Shown here: piece after piece, positions 1 to 5,312 of the stretch
How the letters are laid out: each line of letters begins with the position of its first letter
How positions within the stretch are numbered: the first letter of the stretch is position 1
The notes under the pieces: model-generated
Database searches by the model: none
Seen by the model: only the letters and a program-made list of their open reading frames with translations
Told to the model about the DNA's origin: nothing
Made by a program: the position numbers and the translations under genes
From: Xanthobacteraceae bacterium
Lineage (GTDB): Bacteria; Pseudomonadota; Alphaproteobacteria; Rhizobiales; Xanthobacteraceae
DNA length: 5,989 bases
Assembly (NCBI GenBank): GCA_030043285.1
Contig: JASHXZ010000168.1
Span: 1 to 5,989, forward strand
Reading direction: 5' to 3'

Positions 1-1506
1 GAAGCAGACCGGCAGGCGCGGCGGGTCGAGCGTGTCGGTCATCTCGTCGAGCGCGGAGGTCAGGACCAGGCGAAGCCAGCGGTTGAACACCGGAAACTTC
101 GGCGCGCTGAGGCAGAGATAGACGGTCATGGTGCCGTCGTGCCACCGGCTGAATTCCACTTCCGGCCCCGCGCCGGTGGCCGACAGGCACGCGATGATGA
201 AGGGATTGTCGAGTATCTCCGTTTGCCGCTGCGCGGTCGAGACGATAGAGCCGAACTCGCGTTCGGGCGTCTCAAGGAACGACATCGCAAGGTCGCGTAA
301 CAACCCCTCGGCGTGGTCCATCTGGACCATCGCCTCCAATGTCGGCTTGAGGGCTCCGAGCAACAGCCTCCTGACGGTCGGCAAATCCTTCTTTTCGCGC
401 GGAATGTCGGGCGAGAGATAGACGTAAAGAATGATCGCGGCGAGCAATTGCTGTCCCGCCGCCGTCCAGTGGTCGCGCTCGTGGTAGGTAATGACAAACA
501 GCGCGTTGGCGAGCGCCTTGCTCTCGGCTTCCATGTTCTGCGGCGTGAAGCGCGCCAGCGGATTGAAACGCGATTGCGGCTTGCCCGATATGCCGAACGG
601 ATCGAGGTAATGAACCTCCTCATTAAGCGCGGCGCGGCACCGCCCGGTGGCCTTAGCGTTCTCGCCCTTGGGATCGAGGATGAAGGCGCTGCCCCGGTAG
701 CGCAGCAAATGCGGAATGATGAGCGTGACGCCCTTGCCCGAGCGCGTGCTCGCCATGATCAGCACGTGCTTATCGGTCTTGAGGAAAACCGGATTACTGA
801 TGTGCCCGAACGCCATGCTTGCCGGATCGTCCGGCCGGTGGATGGCGACGATCTCTTCCATGGTGGCGAAGCGCGCGCCTTTGCTCTCGTCGGGCGGGCT
901 CGCCGGAAGCGCCTTGTTGTGAAGCCAGTACAAACCGCGCACGATGTAACCCGACAGTCCGCGCGCGTGATAGCCATAGATGTGAATCAGGTTCTCGAAT
1001 GCGGCCAACTGGTTGAAAATCAGGATCGGAACGAAAATAAAGAGGAAGAGTATCGCAATCACGATCAGGAAGATCGCGATAATGACGCCTATGCCGCTCG
1101 CAAAGAGCGCAAACGGCGTCGTCAAGAGCAGCATGAGGCCCGAATAATTGAAGTAGACGGAAACAAGCGCCAGCGGCCCGCCGATCAGCCGCCCGAGCAT
1201 CATGGCAAAGGCCATGCCGCCGACGGCAAGCCGCTTGCCATTGAGCCAGGCAAACGGATTCACCACCATGAGCGCGAACAGCGCGCCAGCGATGAAGCCC
1301 GAGAGATTCAGGATGAACAGGCTCGGCGCGCGGCCGAACGGATCGTGCGGCGGCATGCCGAGCGAAGTGAGACCGCTGGAAAACGTGCCCCAAGCCAGCC
1401 AGCAAATGTATGCGGCCAACAGGCCGTAAAACACCAACGCGCGGATCGGTACGAGGTGAAGGATCGGCCGCCGCTTCGCCCTGTGGGCAACAACCTGGGT
1501 GGACAT
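1..1506 (-). CDS. traG: TraG/VirD4-family type IV coupling protein, partial (C-terminus beyond left edge)
   Basis: The minus-strand frame is open from ATG at 1506-1504 to the window edge, giving 502 residues; an in-frame TGA at 1515-1513 fixes this start. Type IV coupling proteins are inner-membrane ATPases that hand the relaxase-DNA complex to the conjugative secretion channel. Visible evidence: hydrophobic stretches at about residues 23-40, 62-83, 95-118 and 124-164; Walker A ASTRSGKGV at 252-260 with K258; the TraG-typical LDPKGEN at 277-283; and FNPL soon after. The frame ends at LPVCF, where the family normally continues into the Walker B LDEF strand, so the ATPase core is split by the edge. 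Family members are usually about 550-700 aa. The N-terminal half is more hydrophobic than the two-helix anchor of classic VirD4. No convincing Shine-Dalgarno lies close to the ATG; a GGAG is about 18 bases upstream. The gene is 103 bases downstream of the 236-aa membrane protein gene and may share its transcript or have its own promoter. Confidence 0.95.
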   Translation of the reverse strand, partial: MSTQVVAHRAKRRPILHLVPIRALVFYGLLAAYICWLAWGTFSSGLTSLGMPPHDPFGRAPSLFILNLSGFIAGALFALMVVNPFAWLNGKRLAVGGMAFAMMLGRLIGGPLALVSVYFNYSGLMLLLTTPFALFASGIGVIIAIFLIVIAILFLFIFVPILIFNQLAAFENLIHIYGYHARGLSGYIVRGLYWLHNKALPASPPDESKGARFATMEEIVAIHRPDDPASMAFGHISNPVFLKTDKHVLIMASTRSGKGVTLIIPHLLRYRGSAFILDPKGENAKATGRCRAALNEEVHYLDPFGISGKPQSRFNPLARFTPQNMEAESKALANALFVITYHERDHWTAAGQQLLAAIILYVYLSPDIPREKKDLPTVRRLLLGALKPTLEAMVQMDHAEGLLRDLAMSFLETPEREFGSIVSTAQRQTEILDNPFIIACLSATGAGPEVEFSRWHDGTMTVYLCLSAPKFPVFNRWLRLVLTSALDEMTDTLDPPRLPVCF

Positions 1507-1609
1507 GACGGATCAGCCCGTGCCCGCTCCACGCGAGTTGTATACCTGTACCTCTTTTCAGTGTGCCTTGCGCGGGCGGCGACGTAGTGTAGTTAACGCG
1601 CCGCTGAGC

Positions 1610-2320
1610 TCAGCCAGCCGTAAAAATGGGACCACCGCCACAGTCTGGCGCCGGGCCACTCTGATTCCACGCGTCATCATCTGATAGGTCAGTGTACTGC
1701 ACAGGTTCGGTATCCACCTGATCGGTGTCAGTATCCCAATACTCATCATTCTCGGATGCAGTTGGGTACTGCACCGATGCGGGTGCTGTATAACGAGGAA
1801 TCTTGCTCATCCAAGCAAAATCACTAAGGTTCGAGCCGCGATGTAGTGGGGGCGCGGAAGCAAGAGTTAGCCAAGGGACTAACTGCGCTTTGTTGGCGTT
1901 CTGATTGTACTCCGGCGCTGGTTTAGAATGAGGCGGCGCCAACCATTGAAACAAGCCATGAGACCCCTTAAACATATCTTCCGACACCCCAAAGTCGCGG
2001 CTTTGCGTTGGCACGAAATGGCTGTCGGATGAGGCCACGGAAAGCAAACCATGTTCCGCAGCCAGCTCATAGACGCGCATTGCTATATACATGATTATCT
2101 CAAGGATGTTGTTTATCAGAAGCATGAAGAGGCCAAAGGCAGCGACTGCCCAGAGAGTGACCGGGAGCCAATTCAAAACAATCCGAGCGCCATCGCCGCC
2201 CAAATATTGGATGAGCAAAGCGATTCCCGAAAGGATCGAGCACAGTATCCCCAAGTCACTAAGGTCATCGTGAACGGCCTTCCACGCCGGCCACTTCCTC
2301 AATAAGAAAGCCCTGAACAT
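1610..2320 (-). CDS. Hypothetical two-helix membrane protein with long acidic C-terminal tail (236 aa)
   Basis: I do not recognise this protein. It starts at ATG 2320-2318 and ends with TGA at 1612-1610. Residues 1-20 are amphipathic and basic-aromatic (RKWPAWK). Two hydrophobic segments follow at about 23-40 and 52-80, separated by a short loop, so it probably sits in the inner membrane as a hairpin. The remaining 150 residues look soluble and poorly ordered: rich in Pro, Ser and Asn at 115-180, then a strongly acidic stretch at about 190-216 (DTDTDQVDTEP, SDDDAW). No enzymatic motif is visible. Base composition is lower in GC than the mobilization genes: the row 2041-2100 is 26/60 GC against 43/60 for 4081-4140 inside the relaxase gene. 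This suggests a different origin. The ribosome site is weak (GGGA about 12 bases upstream). An element-specific accessory or cargo role is inferred only from position between the mobilization operon and the coupling protein. A spurious frame is less likely given its length and coherent hydropathy. Confidence 0.7.
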   Translation of the reverse strand: MFRAFLLRKWPAWKAVHDDLSDLGILCSILSGIALLIQYLGGDGARIVLNWLPVTLWAVAAFGLFMLLINNILEIIMYIAMRVYELAAEHGLLSVASSDSHFVPTQSRDFGVSEDMFKGSHGLFQWLAPPHSKPAPEYNQNANKAQLVPWLTLASAPPLHRGSNLSDFAWMSKIPRYTAPASVQYPTASENDEYWDTDTDQVDTEPVQYTDLSDDDAWNQSGPAPDCGGGPIFTAG

Positions 2321-2442
2321 CTTTAATTTTCCCGCGAATAATCGGCCAATTCGAGGCTTTAGCGCAACTCATGTATATTTGACGCCGGAATTGGTTCCGC
2401 AATAGCCGAGGGCACAAGTTGGCGAAATCTATTCGTGTTGGG

Positions 2443-2682
2443 CTAAGGGATCGCGTGCGGACCGGATTCCTGTTCGAGTGTCGGCATTGCGGGAGATTTC
2501 GGCGCCAGCCGGTCGGCTATTTCGCGCCCCACCTCACGGATCGCGCCTAAAGCCGTAAGAACGGCGATCATGCCGACCGTAGCACCTTTTTCCACAAGGT
2601 AATGAGTCGCAACAGAGTAGATGCAGGCCCCGGTGGCGACTGCCGAAACAGTAGAACAGATTATAAAGCCTGGACGAGACAC
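2443..2682 (-). CDS. Hypothetical small membrane protein (79 aa, GTG start)
   Basis: Not recognised. The frame opens at GTG 2682-2680, two codons after an in-frame TAG (2688-2686), and ends with TAG at 2445-2443. Residues 6-30 form one clear membrane segment (IICSTVSAVATGACIYSVATH). Residues 34-48 are a second moderately hydrophobic stretch. Residues 49-60 form a charged amphipathic helix (REVGREIADRL) and the tail is polar. No good Shine-Dalgarno is visible before the GTG, so the start is uncertain; an ATG at residue 38 would remove the first helix and seems less likely. It lies 103 bases after the stop of the small relaxase-operon gene and 122 bases before the start of the 236-aa membrane protein, in the same low-GC block. 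Both neighbours being membrane proteins suggests a pair, but that is inference only. The family is unknown and there is no sign of a toxin or enzyme motif. Confidence 0.55.
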   Translation of the reverse strand: MSRPGFIICSTVSAVATGACIYSVATHYLVEKGATVGMIAVLTALGAIREVGREIADRLAPKSPAMPTLEQESGPHAIP

Positions 2683-2734
2683 TTTCTAAGCCAAGTCGTA
2701 AAGTGAAATAATGCGGTGTCGATTGGCATACTAC

Positions 2735-2751
2735 GGCGAAATACTTTCGCC
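2735..2751. repeat. Inverted repeat, 7-bp arms, 3-base spacer
   Basis: GGCGAAA at 2735-2741 and TTTCGCC at 2745-2751 are perfectly complementary around TAC. It sits about 35 bases after the stop of the 91-aa gene and about 50 bases before the start of the 79-aa gene. No T-run follows on the minus strand, so it is not a standard intrinsic terminator. It may be a weak attenuator ending the mobilization operon or an operator for the next gene. Confidence 0.5.
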
Positions 2752-2785
2752 TATTCGAAATTGTAACTCGCTGATTTTATTGGAT

Positions 2786-3061
2786 TCACGGCGGCTGTCG
2801 CGGCGTTATCATCACGCGTCGCAATTGATCTTTGCGATGCCGACCTTGCGCCCGCCTTTCACGTAGCGCTGCCAGCGCGGCCTGTTTCTCGTCGCGCATG
2901 GTTTTGACAGCCGCAGCCCTTTCCCACGGGCGGAGCCGGCGTCGCAATCCCGCAAGCTTCATCCGAAAGACCCGCTCGATCTCCGCCGCTTCGGCTTCGT
3001 AACTTGCGGGCTCTGGGCTTCCTCGGTCCTCCGGTTGGCCATCCGGAGAACCTTCGATCAT
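2786..3061 (-). CDS. Small basic helical protein downstream of relaxase, ATGA-coupled (91 aa)
   Basis: The frame can be read from 3253, but the part upstream of 3061 lies inside the relaxase gene and gives low-complexity Arg/Pro/Gly sequence typical of an out-of-frame shadow. I place the start at ATG 3061-3059, which overlaps the relaxase stop TGA (3060-3058) as ATGA, a standard sign of translational coupling. AGGAG lies at 3077-3073, 11 bases before the ATG. Residues 1-20 are polar and acidic. Residues 20-85 are predicted helical and increasingly basic: an acidic-alternating segment EAEAAEIERVFRMKLAGLRRRLR, then ERAAAVKTMRDEKQAALAALRERRAQ. Such a protein could bind DNA or pair with the relaxase or MobC. 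Small open frames in this position are common behind alphaproteobacterial relaxases, comparable in size and place to TraD-like accessory proteins, but I see no diagnostic motif and do not assign that name. Stop is TGA at 2788-2786. Confidence 0.72.
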   Translation of the reverse strand: MIEGSPDGQPEDRGSPEPASYEAEAAEIERVFRMKLAGLRRRLRPWERAAAVKTMRDEKQAALAALRERRAQGRHRKDQLRRVMITPRQPP

Positions 3062-4572
3062 TCCCGCTCTCGCTCCTCGCCTTTCCAATAGCGGTCGCCG
3101 TATTTGCGGGCGTCCTCCACCATCTGCCGGGCGGCGCTGTCGCCGAAGGTCAGGATTTGCCGCTGGTGCTCGCGCGTAAGTAACCTGACATCTTCGGCCT
3201 TGAGGTTGCGTCCCGCCTGCATGTCTTCGCGGATGCGTTCGATGACCTGCCACTCGTTCTCGGCCTGCCGCATGGCGGCCAGGCGAGCGAGCTGTTGCTG
3301 CTTGCGCGCGGCCGGATCGGTGACGAACGCCGCCATGTCGGCAGATCGGTCTTGCGGCGGCGCAGGCGAGCCGGCCAGCAAACCGAGCACAAAGTCCGCG
3401 AGCTCCGACACTGCGCCGGTCGCGCTATCGACAACGCGCAGGCCCTTGGCTACCGGACTCGGTTGGCCGGGCGGTTGTTGTTTGCTTCGCGCCTGCCACG
3501 CTTCCTGGTCCGCCCAGAACTTGTTGTCGAGCCTTTGCCGGCGGATGCCCTGCGCCGCTTCGCGTGCGCTGTCGCCGAACTGGTGTTCAACGGGTGAGCG
3601 GCCGGGATCGTGGAGCTTTGCCGCATCAGCGAGCAAAGCTTTCTCAAATGCGGCGAGCAATGCGGCACGGCTTTCTTGAGCGTTGCCGCCCGTAAGCGGC
3701 GCGGCAGGCCGGTCCTTGGCCGGTTCGGGCGCTCGTATCTTCGCGATCTCGGCGCGCAGTTGTTGCGTTTCGCGTTGCGCCGCGCGCGCCTCGCCGACGC
3801 TGGGCAGCGACTCCGGGTTGATGCCGGCCATGCGCACGCGAATGTCCTTCGCCCTGGCGCGTTCGACCCGGCGCGCCAGGCTGTGCACGCCGCCGTTCGG
3901 ATCGATCACGACGAAGTCGCGCCGGTTGCCGCGCGCGAGCAACCAACCCTTCTCCTCAAGCGCCGCCTTGAACGACCGGCCGCTGTCGGTGCGCCGCCAA
4001 ACTTCCGTGACGAGCTTCCTGGCTGCGGCGGGATCGACGGCGCCGCGTTCGGTCGCCAGCATTTCGGCGTGGCTCGGCGTGCGCTTCGGACGTTCCTTGC
4101 CGTCGCGCTCGACGTGCGCGCCCTGTACCCGCTCATGGCCGAACCTGCGTTCAAGCTCGCGCGCGACTTCCTCGTGCTTGCGGTAATTGTGGCTGTCGCT
4201 GATCGCGGCCATGCGGTCGAGGTCGATGCGCGACCACACGATGTGGCAGTGCTCGCGCCCTTCCTTCTCATGCACCACGACCACGCGCGACTGCCCGTCA
4301 AGCCCGAGCTTCTTCTCGAGCGCGTCGATGGCCTCAAGGCGCTGCGCGTCGGACAGCTTTTCGTCGGCGCGGGTGTTGATCGAGGCGTGATAGAATGGCT
4401 TCGTCGTGCGCGCGCCGGCCGCGACCGCTTCCATCTCAAGCAGCGCACCTCTCAGATCTTCGGCGGCGACACCGCGCAGCTCGCGCACCTCGGCCCGCTC
4501 GTTGGTGTCGGTGCGCATAAGGTGTACGGCGAGGCGCCGCGCGCCGCTGCAGGAGACGCCCTTAATCACCAC
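3058..4572 (-). CDS. MOBP/VirD2-type relaxase (mobilization nuclease), 504 aa
   Basis: Relaxases nick one strand at oriT, stay covalently attached to the 5' end and pilot the strand through the secretion channel. The nuclease domain is residues 1 to about 160. Motif II is FYHASIN at 60-66 (H62). The metal-binding three-histidine motif is H101-EKEGRE-H108-C-H110 followed by IVWSRID, aligning with the HxxxxxxHxH signature of RP4 TraI and VirD2. The motif I region (RRLAVHLMRTDTNE, 12-25) has no tyrosine: H17 occupies the position where MOBP enzymes have the nucleophile. The only tyrosines in the first 140 residues are Y61 and Y130. A conserved SDSHNYRKHE follows at 125-134. Residues 265-504 are a charged, Gln/Ala/Arg-rich helical region that probably contacts MobC or the coupling protein. 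The start is GTG 4572-4570 (a second GTG follows); an upstream in-frame TGA at 4587-4585 excludes a longer form. It overlaps mobC by 11 bases and the next gene by 4, so it lies in a coupled operon. Confidence 0.93.
   Translation of the reverse strand: MVIKGVSCSGARRLAVHLMRTDTNERAEVRELRGVAAEDLRGALLEMEAVAAGARTTKPFYHASINTRADEKLSDAQRLEAIDALEKKLGLDGQSRVVVVHEKEGREHCHIVWSRIDLDRMAAISDSHNYRKHEEVARELERRFGHERVQGAHVERDGKERPKRTPSHAEMLATERGAVDPAAARKLVTEVWRRTDSGRSFKAALEEKGWLLARGNRRDFVVIDPNGGVHSLARRVERARAKDIRVRMAGINPESLPSVGEARAAQRETQQLRAEIAKIRAPEPAKDRPAAPLTGGNAQESRAALLAAFEKALLADAAKLHDPGRSPVEHQFGDSAREAAQGIRRQRLDNKFWADQEAWQARSKQQPPGQPSPVAKGLRVVDSATGAVSELADFVLGLLAGSPAPPQDRSADMAAFVTDPAARKQQQLARLAAMRQAENEWQVIERIREDMQAGRNLKAEDVRLLTREHQRQILTFGDSAARQMVEDARKYGDRYWKGEERERE
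3073..3077 (-). promoter_or_regulatory. Ribosome binding site for the 91-aa gene
   Basis: AGGAG on the minus strand, inside the last codons of the relaxase gene, 11 bases from ATG 3061. Together with the ATGA overlap it supports the internal start over the longer frame. Confidence 0.5.
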
Positions 4573-4972
4573 GGCCGAGCGCCTTCATGAGCGCCGCGCG
4601 CATCTCGCCGACTTCGCGGCGGATGGCGAGCAGTTCGGGCAAACCGGGAAACGCGCCCGTGCTATTGAACCGCCGCGCAAGCTGATTGACGTTGGAGCCG
4701 AGCTTGCCAAGCCAGCCCAGGAGGCGCGCCAGCTCCGCCTTCTCGACAGGCGGCTTGCGCACCGCGCGCGGCCCCGGTGTGCCAAGGGCCTGGTTGCGCA
4801 GGTAGGCGCCCACGGCCAAGCCGGATTCGGTCGCCCTCTCGGTGATCGCGGCGCGCTCGACAACGGAGCAGCGGACGGCGATAAACGCCGTGCGCACGCC
4901 ATCGACCCGCTTTGGCCGCGGTGGTACGGTCTTCCGCCGTTTTTTCGCAGCCGCAACCCTTCGGTCGGCCAT
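4562..4972 (-). CDS. mobC: MobC-like relaxosome accessory protein (136 aa)
   Basis: MobC-family proteins bind oriT, help melt it and recruit the relaxase. From ATG 4972-4970 the protein has a very basic tail (KKRRK at 10-14), then a ribbon-helix-helix-like stretch at about 27-63: strand RTAFIAVRCS, helix VVERAAITERATESG, turn, helix VGAYLRNQALG. The C-terminal part carries the MobC hallmark LARLLGWLGKLGSNVNQLAR at 81-100, followed by a helical segment. The frame stays open upstream to 5152, but the extra 60 codons run through the palindrome block and give compositionally odd sequence, so I prefer the start at 4972. The caveat is that AAGG abuts this ATG directly, leaving no proper spacing, so initiation may be unusual. 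The gene ends with TAA at 4564-4562 inside the start of the relaxase gene. The promoter is probably the one at 5165-5194, leaving a leader of roughly 185 bases that contains the repeat block, so MobC binding there could also regulate the operon. Confidence 0.88.
   Translation of the reverse strand: MADRRVAAAKKRRKTVPPRPKRVDGVRTAFIAVRCSVVERAAITERATESGLAVGAYLRNQALGTPGPRAVRKPPVEKAELARLLGWLGKLGSNVNQLARRFNSTGAFPGLPELLAIRREVGEMRAALMKALGRGD
4582..4586 (-). promoter_or_regulatory. Ribosome binding site for the relaxase GTG start
   Basis: GAAGG on the minus strand lies 9 bases before GTG 4572, inside the end of mobC. It supports initiation at the first of two consecutive GTG codons and translation coupled to mobC. 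Confidence 0.5.
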
Positions 4973-5002
4973 CCTTGTTTGCCCGGTAAAGGCGGGGTGG
5001 GT

Positions 5003-5039
5003 CCGGGAGGCCAATGTCTGACCTTGGGGGCCTCTCCGG
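5003..5039. repeat. Imperfect inverted repeat next to mobC
   Basis: CCGGGAGGCC (5003-5012) pairs with GGCCTCTCCGG (5029-5039) with a single unpaired base; CCAA and TTGG inside the loop (5011-5014, 5024-5027) offer an alternative inner pairing. Confidence 0.5.
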
Positions 5040-5052
5040 GCCGGGATGCAAC

Positions 5053-5066
5053 GGGGGCGCGCCCCC
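5053..5066. repeat. Perfect 14-bp GC palindrome
   Basis: GGGGGCGCGCCCCC is self-complementary over all 14 bases. It lies within the candidate oriT block between two other inverted repeats. Confidence 0.65.
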
Positions 5067-5078
5067 TTGCCAAGCCTG

Positions 5079-5096
5079 GCTTCGCCCAGGCGAAGC
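5079..5096. repeat. Inverted repeat, 8-bp arms, 2-base spacer
   Basis: GCTTCGCC (5079-5086) and GGCGAAGC (5089-5096) are perfect reverse complements around CA. An overlapping alternative hairpin, GCCTGG (5074-5079) with CCAGGC (5086-5091), competes with it. Confidence 0.65.
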
Positions 5097-5140
5097 GTGA
5101 TGTGCACGATTTGCCGCAAAGGCAAAGCGTGTAACATCAC
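5097..5140. repeat. Nested inverted repeat (two stems)
   Basis: Outer arms: GTGATGT (5097-5103) pairs with ACATCAC (5134-5140), and CACG (5105-5108) pairs with CGTG (5128-5131), with a small internal bulge (G against TA). Inner arms: TTTGCC (5110-5115) pairs with GGCAAA (5121-5126) around GCAAA. The whole can fold as one long hairpin, the best oriT-like or protein-binding structure in the block. Confidence 0.6.
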
Positions 5141-5164
5141 ATGGCTTGCCAAACCCGCTATTCC

Positions 5165-5194
5165 AATATTTTTACTCTTTCTTCAGACTATCAA
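5165..5194 (-). promoter_or_regulatory. Candidate sigma-70-type promoter for the mobC-relaxase operon
   Basis: On the minus strand TTGATA (5194-5189; 5 of 6 to TTGACA) is followed after 18 bases by AATATT (5170-5165; 4 of 6 to TATAAT), in the most AT-rich part of the window. The start of transcription would fall near 5158, giving a leader of about 185 bases through the repeat block to mobC. Confidence 0.45.
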
Positions 5195-5216
5195 AGCAGC
5201 ATTTACGTCTCGTTAA

Positions 5217-5237
5217 GCTTCCAATCTACCAGGAAGC
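5217..5237. repeat. Short inverted repeat downstream of the recombinase gene
   Basis: GCTTCC (5217-5222) and GGAAGC (5232-5237) are complementary with a 9-base loop, about 75 bases after the recombinase stop. On the minus strand it is followed by only TTAA, so it is at best a weak terminator for the recombinase gene. The rest of 5141-5312 shows no gene. Confidence 0.3.
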
Positions 5238-5312
5238 GAAAGCACGGTTAATTCGCGTAAACCAAACTCGCACCGGCGCTCCTGTCATGGGACCTAGATA
5301 CGCTCGTTTGTT

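Larger units (their letters stand above)
5003..5140. other. Candidate origin of transfer (oriT) and operon control region
   Basis: This non-coding block lies directly upstream of mobC and the relaxase gene, the usual place for oriT. It contains at least four inverted repeats in 138 bases (5003-5039, 5053-5066, 5079-5096, 5097-5140) and borders an AT-rich stretch (5161-5220 is 20/60 GC). I do not find an exact match to the RP4-type or RSF1010-type nick sequences, so the nick site and strand are not assigned. The same repeats lie in the probable leader of the operon and could instead, or also, be MobC operators or RNA hairpins. Confidence 0.5.

Noticed and set aside
1539..1568. Possible promoter before traG on the minus strand (TATACA near 1544-1539)
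   Set aside because: The -10-like hexamer matches only 4 of 6 and no acceptable -35 lies at the right spacing; too weak to annotate.
313..1587. Long plus-strand open frame of 424 codons
   Set aside because: It is antisense to the coupling protein gene, whose minus-strand frame carries Walker A and other family motifs. The plus-strand product is low-complexity, rich in Arg, Glu and Ala, as expected of a high-GC shadow.
3062..3253. N-terminal extension of the small gene downstream of the relaxase
   Set aside because: It lies inside the relaxase gene in another frame and gives Arg/Pro/Gly-rich sequence; the ATGA overlap supports the start at 3061.
3610..4590. Plus-strand open frame of 326 codons
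   Set aside because: It is antisense to the relaxase gene, which has clear catalytic motifs; the plus-strand product shows no recognisable domain.
4970..4977. CATCCTTG resembling the RP4-type nick core CATCCTG
   Set aside because: It overlaps the mobC start codon, lacks an adjacent inverted repeat of the right placement, and the one-base difference makes a chance match likely.
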